Shown here: in pieces, positions 22,753-33,135 of the stretch
Numbering within the stretch: the stretch's first letter is position 1
Layout of the letters: every line of letters begins with the position of its first letter
Source: Papilionanthe hookeriana x Papilionanthe teres
Lineage: Eukaryota; Streptophyta; Magnoliopsida; Asparagales; Orchidaceae
DNA length: 64,000 nucleotides
Assembly: GCA_022702705.1 (NCBI GenBank)
Contig: CM040423.1
Coordinates: forward strand, 42,915,575-42,979,574
Direction: 5' to 3'
The notes under the pieces: model-generated
The model's input: the letters and a program-made list of their open reading frames with translations, nothing else
What the model was told of the DNA's origin: nothing
Databases searched by the model: none
Made by a program: the position numbers and the translations under genes

Positions 22753-22967
22753 TGGTTGGTTTAAAAATAATGCTCTCTTGATTTCACTTGCCTTTGCATA
22801 AAAATTCTTTTGTTTTCTATCTACTTTTCTCTTAATGGCTGCTTGTTCAACTTCTTTCTTTTTCTCAGTTGAGTCGGCCTCTTTATGTTAAGCACTCATT
22901 TTCATTTGACAATAATCATTTTACAATCTCACTTGATCCTCGTAGACCAAATTTGGTGTCATTGGCA

Positions 22968-24574
22968 CTAGAGTGATAATTCTATTATTGACTTCAAATG
23001 AGTATTTATTGGTGAAACCATCATGTTTAACTTGTCGGTCAAATTGTCATGGTAGCCTAGTAACAAATGGCCTGCTTGCATTGGTAGTACATCACACAAA
23101 ACTTCATCTTCATACTTTCCAATGCGTAATGAGACCAAAACCTTCTTGTTCACATTTACCTCACCACTATCATTAAACCATTGCAACTTGTAAGGTCGGG
23201 AATGCTTGATGGTTGGTAGCCTTAGTTTTTCAACCAAAATAGTGCTAATAGCATTAGTAAAACTTCCTCCATCAATGATCATACTACATACCTTGTTTTG
23301 TACATGACACCTAGTGTGAAAAATGTTTTCTCTTTGAATTCCCTCATCAACCTTGGCCTGCACGCTTAAAGCCCTTCTTGTGACTAACAATTCTCCTGTG
23401 ACTGCATATTCTTCACCTTCAATTTCCTCTACTTGTGGTATAGAGTCAATTTCTAATTCTTCATCAGTTTCAATTTCTCCATTGTCCCTTATCACCATGA
23501 TTCTTTTGTTAGGACATTCGCTGGCTATATGAACCCTGCCTTGAAATTTAAAACATTTAATGTCTCGATTTCTAGAAGTGGAAGAGGCAATTTTCCCTTG
23601 AGTTCCTTGGTTAGTTGTCTCTTGTCTTGACTGTGGTTTGAACTTTGCAATTGGATTGTCTTCTTTTTTCTGAAAAGTCGGCTTCCATGAAGTACCCACA
23701 CTAGTTTCACACGTGGGCCTCCCCTCCTCTTGAGTTGTTGCTCCACCTTGATGGCCACATGTAACGTGTCCTCAAACTCCACATAATGTTGTATTTCAAC
23801 TCTATCTTGGATTTCTAGGTTTAATCCATTTAAGAATCTAGCCATAGTGGCTTCTCTATCTTCTTCTACACGAGCCATAATCATAGAAATCTCCATCTCC
23901 TGATAGTAATCTTCTACACTTCGATTACCTTGCCTAAGCCTTTGTAACTTTTGATACAACTCTCGATAGTAATGACTTGGCACAAATCGCTTCCTCATGA
24001 CAACTTTCATTTCTTCCCATGTTTCTATGGGACGTTCTCCATTTCTCCTCCTACTCAACATTAATTGATCCCACCAAACAATAGCATAATCAATAAATTC
24101 AATGGCGGTCAATCTCACCTTCTTTACTTCGGTATAGTCGTGGCAGTCAAACACTAATTCCACCTTCTTCTCCCATTCAAGATAGACTTAAGGATTGTTT
24201 TTGCCTTGAAAAGAAGGAATACGCATCTTAATACTCCCTAAGTTGTTATCTTCTCTATTCCTACTATCTCTAGCTTGCCCACCATAACGCCTTCTCTCAA
24301 CAAATGAATCCCTATCTATTTCTTCATCAAATCCACCCACATAATGTTCTTCATCCTCCTCTCTCACTCCTCTCATTGGAACTCTCTCCCTTTGCCTATT
24401 AAAAATATTTCGTCGATGTCCTTCTTGAATTCCTCCCTCTACTCGTTCCAACCTTTCATGAATATGATCAAACTCAACTCTCATCATTCTTCTCATCTCC
24501 CCCACCAATGCTTGAAATTGGATATTAGGAATTGTTGGTTGCCTTTCGTCATCTTCAAAATTCAGTTGGGACAT
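22968..24574 (-). pseudogene. element A gag-protease
   Basis: ATG at 24574 (MSQLNFEDDERQ), then an Arg/Glu-rich segment. The gag core has WWDQLMLSRRRNGERPIETW, MKVVMRKRFVPSHYYREL and LQRLRQGNRSVEDYYQEME. A zinc knuckle CFKFQGRVHIASECP (C-X2-F instead of the second Cys, so degenerate) is followed by the protease with active site IIDGGSFTNAISTILVEKL and the flap-end LLLGYHDNL. Damage is light: one stop near 24187 and one frameshift near 23690, which suggests fairly recent inactivation. Confidence 0.85.
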
Positions 24575-25411
24575 GATTGAAGATTTTTAATGAATGAAAG
24601 TAAGAAAGAATCCAAAATTAAAAATTCAAATTAAATTCTTGATTACCACAATTAGAAAACCAAAATGATAAGAAAACACTTGGAAATATGGTAATTAATA
24701 CGAATTTGTATCTTGAATCAAAACAAAAGCACAACAAAACTGAAATAACACTAATATCAGCAAAAAGAAATGAAATAACGAGAAATCAAGACAAATTTGA
24801 AATTACCTTGAGATGGTGGTCAGTTCATACGAATTTTATACCAAGACAAAATGTAAAGAGATGAACGTAACAAGAAATGAAAATAACAAGATCACATCAA
24901 GAACTTCAAGCAAATATTTATCATGATCAACATTTATCATGATAATAATGATTTGAACAACATTTATCACATCAAGAACGAAATTTTTATGAACAAAATC
25001 ACTGATATGAACCAATATGAACAAACTGATTTGAACAAGATCAAGAACAAAATGATTTAAACACTAACAAGAACACTGATTTAGACAATCACATAGACAA
25101 AAACAACACCAAATTGACTTGAATACTAACAAGAACACGAATATGAAAAGTAATGAGATCAGCTAATTGCTCAATTAATTACAAAATGAAATAACAAATG
25201 GGATTAACTTGGCGAAAAAAATCAGACATAGATGAAAAAATAAAATAAAATAAAAATCAGACATACGTATCAAGAAAAGAACTGATTGCATCAATTACCC
25301 AAGAAAAGAAAGGAAATGAAAGAAGAAAAAAAAAAGAACGATGAAAGAAAAAGAAAATCCAAACAAGAACATCAAAATCCAAAAAGAAAATTATGTATTC
25401 AAGAATCGTAA
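24575..25411. other. element A 5' untranslated leader
   Basis: AT-rich non-coding DNA between PBS and gag (minus strand) with repeats of the words GAACAAGA and TTTGAACAA. No open frame of interest. Confidence 0.6.
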
Positions 25412-25424
25412 GGCTCTTATACCA
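25412..25424 (-). promoter_or_regulatory. element A primer-binding site
   Basis: Minus strand TGGTATAAGAGCC, two bases from the LTR end; one mismatch from the usual TGGTATCAGAGCC complementary to initiator-Met tRNA. Confidence 0.85.
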
Positions 25425-25426
25425 AA

Positions 25427-26219
25427 TGATGTGAATAGGATCCCGTCGGAACCATGAGATTGATGTTCTAGTTAGAAAACTGATGGGCTAAGACGAAATT
25501 GAAAAGAATTAAAGATAAATTCGTATGAAATGCTTGAAAAAAAAGAAACTCTTGAAAAATCATTGAAAAATTGGAACAAACCGAAATAAAGGTAGAACCC
25601 GGCGATTCAGGGTGGAATGGAGATAAACCTCGACCCAATGCTCAATACAAACAAGAACGTAGGTATGAGACCTTCACCCTATGCTTGACGTGAGGAAAGA
25701 ACCTTAGTACAATGGTAGAGGCCACAAACGGGGTGAAAATCCACTTGATAAGTCAGGGAAGAACTCCTTGGGCGATGGCCAAGAGCTCTGCTGGAATCCT
25801 AAGGAAAACCTAAGGAAGGAAGCACATGCAAGTTGTTTTTGCCAAAGTCTAATTATCTCCTTTTCATTTAAAGTGAGGCCTATTTATAGGCTAAAGCTTA
25901 CATGCAAAAGAAAAGAGAAGATAAAATATCTTCTAAAACAAATAAAAAAAACTACTTCAAGTTGGCATGCAAGTCATTATTAAATCAAATAAAAGAAGAA
26001 ATAACCAGCCATAATAATATGACTCATTTATCCTTGGACTTGGATTAAGTTGAGAAATCTTGGTGGCTCTTTCTCCTTAGATCTCCATGACCCTAGACTA
26101 ATCCATTAAGATCTTTCTTCAACCTCTTTACACAGCATCTAGTAATTAGCCTACATGAAACTTGAGTTAAAGCTTCTCTTGAAGTCATGTTGTCGTCATC
26201 CATGCTATCATTTGCATCA
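25427..26219 (-). repeat. element A 5' LTR
   Basis: 793 bp, TGATG...CATCA. Closely similar to the two-part 3' LTR, indicating a young insertion. It contains CTATTTATAG (near 25878), a TATA box on the minus strand. Confidence 0.9.
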
Positions 26220-26499
26220 AACCCCTCCTTCTGTAATCAAGATGTAGCAAAAAAAAAAAACAACAATTGCCTTCCTAATCGATCAGTGCGATTCTGGAGG
26301 AAGCAGACGACAAAAGAAGAGGAAGAAGGAGAGAGAGAGAGAGGAAATAGTGGCAAGCCTTTGTACTGTGTGATTCTTTTGGCAATAAAATACTCTATAA
26401 CTCTCGAGGACATAGGAAACTTGCTGAATCATGTAAATATGTGTGTCTGTGTGATCCTCTCATTTACATTTTTTCTCTTTATCGTCAATCAATTTCACA
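26220..26499 (+). repeat. element B 5' LTR, right part
   Basis: Continues the LTR after AACCC (26220-26224); contains GGAGGAAGCAG, a GA-rich tract, AATAAAAT polyadenylation-like signal and the LTR end TTTCACA. Compared with the 3' LTR it has extra bases around an A12 run. Confidence 0.85.
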
Positions 26500-26537
26500 A
26501 TAATTGGTATCCGACCAAGGTTCAAATCTGAGGGAAA

Positions 26538-27388
26538 ATGATGTTTGGAGATGAAATGAAGGTATCACAGATCGAGAAGTTTGAGGACACAAATTTTAGT
26601 TACTGCAGGATGCAGATAGAGGAATATCTTTATGGAAAGAAACTTCATCCTCCGTTATTGGGAAAGTGACCAGAAAAGATGGATGAGGTTGAATGGAATC
26701 TGTTGGATCGAAAAGTTTTGAAAATTATTCGATTAACTGTGTCGAAATCTGTTGCACACAGTGTCATCAAGGAAAGGGCAACTACATATCTCATGACAAC
26801 TTTGTCAGGTATGTATGAAAAATCATCAACGAATAACAAAATACACTTGACGAAAATGTTATTTAACTTAAAGATGGTGGATGGTATGTTTGTTACACAA
26901 CATCTGAATGGTTTTAATACTATCACAAATCAATTATCGTCTATTAAAATTGAATTGGATGATGAAATACGTGCACTGATATTGTAGTCTTCATTGCAAA
27001 TAGCTGGGAAGCCATGAGGATGGTTGTTAACTATTTTGCTGGTGAATCTAAGCTAATATATGATGATATTCGTGATTTAATTTTGACTGAAGAGGTGCGC
27101 ATGAAAAACTCTAGCGTGACCCCATGTTCAAGTTTAGCACTGAATGTTGATTCTCGAGGGAGATCACTATACAAGAACTCAAATAGAGGAAGATTGAAAT
27201 TAAAGAACAGAGGTAAGAGTAAGTCAAGCCCTGGTCAGCAAGCAACCTACTATAATTGTGGTAAAGCTGACCACATAAAGAAGAACTGTAAAAATCTTAA
27301 GAAGACAAAGAATGTCAGTACTAATGTTGTAACTAAAGAAGTACAAGATGTATTATTGCTCACAGTTTATAGTTTAACTAATGACTGA
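26538..27388 (+). pseudogene. element B gag remnant
   Basis: Starts MMFGDEMKVSQIEKFEDTNF a short way after the PBS. It then has DRKVLKIIRLTVSKSVAH, LTKMLFNLKMVDGMFV and HLNGFNTITNQLSSI, typical of copia gag (UBN2-like). The nucleic-acid-binding part has YYNCGKADHIKKNC, where the first Cys of the CCHC knuckle is missing. One stop near 26669 and a frame change near 26985 break it. Confidence 0.8.
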
Positions 27389-27399
27389 AAAGTTTAAGT

Positions 27400-28420
27400 A
27401 ATGACTGGAAACTGGATTCAGGGGCTTCCTTCCATACATCTTTCCATCGGGAGTTAATGTACAATTATGTTACAGGTGACTTTGAGAAGGTGTATCTGAC
27501 TAATGGAGAATCTTCAAACATGATTGGCATGGGAGACGTTGAGATTGCACTCTCTAAAAAGAGCAAATAGATTTTGCAAAAAGTCAGACACATTCCCAAA
27601 TTAAATAAAAATCTCATTTTTGTTGGGCAACTCGATGAGTGTGGTCATTTAGTAGTGTTCTCAGATAGCACGTGAAGGGTCACAAAAGGGGCATTGTTAG
27701 TGGCTCGGGGTAAGAAAATTGACACACTATATATGACAAATAGTTTAATTAACAATGTTTATACTGTTGTTGTAGAGAGCACAATAGATTTGTGGCATTG
27801 CAGGCTTGGCCACATGATTTAGAGGGGTACGAAAGAATTTAATTCCAGAGGCAAGCTACCAAAACTAAAGTCAGTTGATCTCACCATGTGTGAAAGTTGC
27901 ATTATGAGGAAAAAGAAGAGGTTCAGTTTCTTGAAAGGTGGAAGAGTGCTAAAGGTAGAAAAACTAGAACTTGTACACACAAATGTGTGAGGACCTTCTC
28001 CAGTAGCATTTATTGGAGGCTCTCGTTACCATGTCACATTCATTGGTGACCATAGTAGAAAGTATGAGTTTATTTCTTGAAGCATAAATATGATGTATTT
28101 AATATGTTCAAAACTTGGAAGGCCATGGTTAAGACAAAGAGACTTAAAACTGAAGTATTTGAGGTCTAAAAATGGTGGTGAGTACATTGATGGTGGGTTC
28201 AAGGAGTATTATGCAGCTCAGGGTATCAGAATGGAGAAGACTATTCTTGGGACACCACAAAAAAAAGGAGTTGCAGAACATATGAACAAGACCATAAATG
28301 AGTGTGCTTGAAGCATGAGATTGCACGCCATACTACCACTAACTTTTTGGGCAGATGCAGTTAACATTGCAATTTACTTGATCAATAGGGGGCCATCTGT
28401 TTCATTAGATTATGAATTGC
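27400..28420 (+). pseudogene. element B protease-integrase remnant
   Basis: Protease motif LDSGASFHTSFHRELM, then GAG-pre-integrase WHCRLGHM with the C-X2-C of CESCIMRKKKRFSF, then integrase pieces GDHSRKYEF, LKLKYLRSKNGGEYI and TPQKKGVAEHMNKTI (D and E of the DDE triad). Several in-frame stops. The order protease-integrase before RT identifies Ty1/copia. Confidence 0.85.
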
Positions 28421-29800
28421 CTGAGGAGGTCTAGAGCGGGAAAGAGGTCAAATTTTCTCATCTTAAAATTTTTTATTGTGTTTCTTATGTTATTATTAAT
28501 TCTGATACTCGTAGTAAACTTGAGGCTAAGTCAAAGAAATGTTATTTCACCAGCTATGGAGACGATGCATTTGGCTATCGTTTCTGGGATGTTGAGGGTC
28601 GGAAGATCATAAGAAGTATAAATATTATTTTTAATGAGAAGATTATGTACAAGAATAAGGCTAGCACAACTTATGAAGTAAATCTTCAAGAATCTAAGTT
28701 GGTTAGGTTTGATGACCTACTAGAGATCATAGTGCAAGGCAGAGATGGAAGTGATGATGAGAGTGGGCCCAATGCACCCGTTCCTATTATTCCGCAATCA
28801 GTTTTAGAGTCGTTCACCCCTACAGCTATACTTCGCAGGTCAGTCAGGACTAGAGTTCTTCTCTATGTTTCTCACCAACCTTCAACTACATTCTATTAAC
28901 AAATGCTAGAGAACCACAGTTATGAATAATTCATGCAAGATGAAAATTCTAGCAAATGGAAGCTGGCCATGAAAGAAGAGATGGATTACCTGTTAGAAAA
29001 TTAAACATGGGAGCAACAAAACTTTCACCAAAGAGAAAGACATTACACAAAAAGTAGGTGTAACGGGTGAAAACTATGCATGAAGCGGTATGAGGTACAA
29101 GCTAGACTTGTTGTAAAATTCTTTCAGTAGAAGCACACCATTGATTACTCTGAGATCCTTTCTCCTATGGTGAAGCTCACAACCATCAGATGGCACTGTC
29201 TATTGTTGCCATCGAAGATTTATTTCTTGAACAATTGATGTGAAGACAACCTTTCTTCATGGAGACCTTGAAGAAGGCAGCCTAAGGGGTTTGTAGTACA
29301 AAGAAATGAAAGTTTTATTTGCATACTGAAAAAGAGCTTGTATAGGCTGAAACAAGTTCCTAGACAGTAGAACAAGAAATTTGATAAATTTATGCATAAT
29401 ACAAGTTACATCAGATGTTAGGCAGATCATTGTTGCTATATCAATCATTTTGACAATTCTTATATTATTATACTATTGTATATAGATGACTTGCTTATTG
29501 CATATGACAATATTGATGAGATCAATAATCTGAAGAAGCAGATGTTAGAGCACTTTGTAATGAAATATTTGGGAGCTGTAAAACACATTCTTAGCATGAG
29601 AATTGTCAAAAATAAAGTCAGAGGCACGTTAAGACTCTCACTGGCTAAATATGTAAAAAAGGTACTCAAGAGGTTCAGTATGGACAATGCAAAGCCAGTT
29701 GGCAAACCTTTTAGGCAGTTACTTCAAACTCAGCAAGAATCAGTCACCCAAGTCAGAGGAGGAATGATACCACATGAGTAAGCTTTCTTATGCCTCAAAT
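28421..29800 (+). pseudogene. element B RT remnant
   Basis: Linker and RT in broken frames: KCYFTSYGDDAFGYRFWD, EMDYLLEN-type entry near 28980, and the catalytic LYIDDLLIAYDNIDEI (about 29470-29520), in which YIDD replaces the usual YVDD. It ends with GGMIPHE/MSKLSYAS-like sequence. Confidence 0.8.
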
Positions 29801-30430
29801 ATTAGATCACTTATGTATGCTATAGTTTGCACAAGACTGAATATTGCATATGCAGTGGGAGTTGTGGGCACTTAAGAAAGGAACATTAGGAAGCTGTGAA
29901 GTAGAATTTTAGTTACCTAAAGGGCTCCTCAGAAACCTGCTTGTGTTTCTCAGGAAAGAGTTTAGAGGTAACGTGCTACTTTGATGCTGATCTAGCTCAA
30001 CATTGATAAGAGAATGAGTACGAAGGGGTATGCTTATACTCTTAGTGGCACTGCAGTATCATGGGCTCTAACCTATAGAAAACAGTTTATTTGTCTACTA
30101 CAAAAGATGAATACATAGTAGTGTTAGAGGCTGCAAAAGAAATGATATGGCTACAATGCTTCTTGGAAGAATTGGGTAAGAAGAATCCAAAGGGCACTCT
30201 CTACAGTGATAGTCAAAGCACTATATTCCTTGCCAAGAATCCAACGTTTCAATCTAGGACCAAGCACATTCAGATCAGGTACCACTTCATATGATTATTG
30301 TTAGAGGATGAACAATTGTCACTTGAGAAAATTTATGGATACAAGAACCGTGCTGATATGCTGACTAACGGTGTTACACTTGAGAAATTGAAATTGTGTG
30401 CAACTTTAGTTGGCCTTCTAGCATGAAGAC
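29801..30430 (+). pseudogene. element B RNase H remnant
   Basis: Words TKDEYIVVLEAAKEMIWLQ, LYSDSQSTIFLAKNPTF and RTKHIQIRYHFI define the copia RNase H; the C-terminal NRADMLT-like tail is followed by the purine tract before the 3' LTR. Confidence 0.85.
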
Positions 30431-30531
30431 AAGAGCTTTAAGTTGTAGAGGTGGAGAATATCACGTTTGAGAAAAAGAAAGATGCAGCCAGTGGATGATG
30501 CAACAGTGTACCAGTCTCCAAGTGGGAAATT

Positions 30532-30950
30532 TGTTGAGTATTGTGGAGCTCGATCCACTTCCTTGAATTAGTGATTTCAACACTCATGGAAATTATTCAA
30601 ATTTTATTTCTCTTATTATTTTTCCTTTGTTAAATCCTTGTCGCCTCTTTCTCCTTTGAGTTCCCGTCTCCCATTTTCGCGACTAAAAGCCCGCCCCTCT
30701 CTGATTCACGAAATAAAAACCATCGCCTTCGTGAACGATCCGCGCGATTTAGGAGGAAGCAGGCGGCGGAAGAAGAGGAAGGAGAGAAAGAGAGAGAATC
30801 ACGACAAGCCTTTGTACTTTGTGATTCTTCTAGCAATAAAATCTTCTATAACTTTTGTGGACGTAGGAAACTTGCCGAACCACATAAATCTATGTGTCCG
30901 TGTGATTCTTTAGTTTATATTTTTTCGTTTTATCGTCAATAGTTTTGACA
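30532..30950 (+). repeat. element B 3' LTR
   Basis: 419 bp, starts TGTTGAGTATTG and ends TTTGACA. It aligns with the two parts of the 5' LTR. Confidence 0.87.
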
Positions 30951-31093
30951 ATAGTTTTTCCCCCTATCAAGGGGTTTTCCATGTAAAAACCATGGCCTCT
31001 CTACTAGTTGTTTTCTTTTATCTGAGTATGTGATGAGTTTTCGAGCAACACTAAGACGATAATCAATTACACTACCACAACAAATTTTCTAGC
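30951..31093 (+). repeat. LTR-like repeat copy 2, 3' end
   Basis: GGGGTTTTCCATGTAAAAA and a closing AAATTTTCTAGCAC resemble LTR ends and match the tail of the repeat at 40440-40610 (AAATTTCTAGCACA). Read as the continuation of the repeat broken at 9536. Confidence 0.5.
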
Positions 31094-31099
31094 ACTCAT

Positions 31100-31100
<1 letters not shown>

Positions 31101-31166
<66 letters not shown>
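31101..31166. repeat. (TA)n microsatellite
   Basis: About 33 TA units. Confidence 0.95.
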
Positions 31167-31169
<3 letters not shown>

Positions 31170-33001
31170 TCTATTAGAGGGAAGAAGCATGATAAATAGT
31201 TGAATGTACCAAACATAGCATTAAAGAAGAGAGAAAGAAAACCAAAAGACTCATTGAGATATTGGTACAGAAGATGCAACTGAGCTGATGGAGATAGGCC
31301 AACCAAATCCTAATTAATTTTAAACACGGAGGAAAAATTTCTTAGTGGCCCAATAAAAGTGGAAGAAAATATAATCACTATTTGTTTAGAGTATGTGATT
31401 GGACCACCAAAGCAAAGTGGAATCTATTTTATTTTTTTTTAATTTCTTTTGAGGAATGGAGCTTTATATTAAAGTGTAGGATGCAAATGCAATGAATTGT
31501 AACCCATGTGGTATATATAGTGGTCCCTCAACACTTTATACATTATGACTAATGGACTATGTATGTATTGAAAAGAAATATGATTGAAATTGCATTGTAT
31601 TAGAAGAGGAAGCCATCCACCTTACCTCCCTGTACAACCAACCCCTCCATTTTCACTCATACATTATTGTCCTAATCATATTTTGTTGGTGAGCTGATTT
31701 CTAGTCGGCGTAAATGAAATTCGATCTCAGTATCTTGACAATAATTTTCAAGATTTTATGAACTAAACTAAATTGGCAACATGATTTTGAAAATCAGATC
31801 AAACATTTAAACTAAAAAGAAACATATGATGTTCAATGATTCAATAGAGATGATATAGTAAATATTAAAATTATCTTTTATGTGATTTAAATGTTATAAT
31901 ATTCTTCTAATAATACTATTTTCATCGATTAAATATATTGTAAAAGGTAAAAAATTAATCAATATTAAAAGTTTAAAACCAAATAGTTCTTCAAAAACAG
32001 ATCTAATTTATCGATTACAGCAAAACAATTTTGGGTTTTGACTGAACTGATCGGAGGACCATCCACATGAGTAGTCCCTTCATTCTCCACATATGAAATT
32101 GCGAATGCATGGAGTGTGTATGTGGTCCTGCTCGACTTTATAATCTTCAATTATACTCCCCACCCCCAACAATGAGTACACAAGTAACAGCATGTGCACC
32201 CACAACGCATGATGTTACAGAACCTGGTCAACATTTCCATAAAGTCCTTGAAAATACAAATATTTGCATCACTCAGATATGCAAAAGTGCAAATCTCAAT
32301 CACAGTGCCACAAATATTTGTGCAAATAACAAACAGCTCTTATACAAGTACATTGAAAAACATGCAAATGCAACATATAATAATATTAATTTGCATGGAA
32401 GTGCATTGACAAATATGTAAATGCATTAATGAATACACAAGTGCATTATATAAATGCACCTCCAAATGCATAATTATCTCATATAAATACATTAAAAGAA
32501 ATGGTGCAAATGTGCCACATGAAAATGTACTGAATTATGCAAGCGCATTGAAAAGTTTGCATACCTTTCATGACACATCAAAATATCAAATTTAATATTA
32601 CCGCATATGCTCTGACAACATTATTAAGTGTCAGACTTAATATCACAAAAAGCATTGCAGATCAAAATGGGAAAAACTCAAATTTGTCTTTAGCCCAACA
32701 AAATCTACGTTGCTGAATGATGTTCGAACTCTAAATCTCAGTCTAATTAAAAAAGTAGTCATTATAGACTAAAATCAATGTATTGTGCTCTTTAAAAACT
32801 CTATAAAGACAAAGATACACCACATACTTCATAACAGTAAACTCAATTACACTCTGAATGAGAAGACAAATACTACAGATTCTACAACTTTTATGCAAAA
32901 AATCATTCAGTAATAACTATTTTTTAAATGTTTAGGGTTCATAAAAGAAGAATAAAAAAGAGATGAATAAGATTCTGAAAATTATATTTATCATCTGAAA
33001 C
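31167..33001. other. intergenic / p24 3' flank
   Basis: No gene seen. The 3' untranslated region of the p24 gene (minus strand) should occupy the high end; a possible ATAAAT-type poly(A) signal on the minus strand lies near 32986. Between 32260 and 32570 the words TGCAAAT, ATTTGCA and TGCATT recur many times, forming a loose inverted-repeat-rich patch. Confidence 0.45.
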
Positions 33002-33135
33002 TTAAACTCGGTTGTAAGCTACAGTTTTGCTGAACATTCTGCGAATGTACCAAATCTGGAGAACGCTGGCAAGCATGAGCACGACATACTCCAGCACTGT
33101 ATAAGAAATTAGGCGCCGTCTAGTGCTCTCGTTTG
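33002..33135 (-). CDS. p24 exon 4 (membrane span and tail)
   Basis: Acceptor AATGCAG|CAAACGAG. Encodes NESTRRRLISYTVLEYVVLM, the rest of the transmembrane helix, and the tail MFSKTVAYNRV followed by TAA. Gives the expected family C-terminus. Confidence 0.92.

Larger units (their letters stand above)
9730..26219 (-). mobile_element. Ty3/gypsy retrotransposon A (middle, minus strand)
   Basis: Two LTRs of about 790 bp start TGATG and end CATCA: the 3' LTR is 9730-10057 plus 20631-21095, the 5' LTR 25427-26219. Flanking AACCC occurs at 9725-9729 and 26220-26224. The minus strand has a PBS matching initiator-Met tRNA style (TGGTATAAGAGCC, 25412-25424) next to the 5' LTR and a purine tract (AATGAGGGGAA, about 21096-21106) next to the 3' LTR. 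Coding: gag, protease, RT, then a deletion of RNase H and most of integrase. Its pol frame runs into the 3' LTR, as known for CRM-type chromoviruses. Length without element C is about 5.9 kb. Confidence 0.92.
9537..30950 (+). mobile_element. Ty1/copia retrotransposon B (outer, split)
   Basis: 5' LTR 9537-9729 plus 26220-26499, internal 26500-30531, 3' LTR 30532-30950. Both LTRs begin TGTTGAGTATTGTGGAGC and end ACA. After removing element A the length is about 4.9 kb, normal for copia. Order is LTR, PBS-like TGGTATCCGACC (26505-26516), gag, protease, integrase, RT, RNase H, purine tract AAGTGGGAAAT, LTR. RNase H and integrase style suggest the Tork lineage (inference). The frame has many stops, so it is non-autonomous now. 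I found no matching target duplication (GGTTC against ATAGT). Confidence 0.88.
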
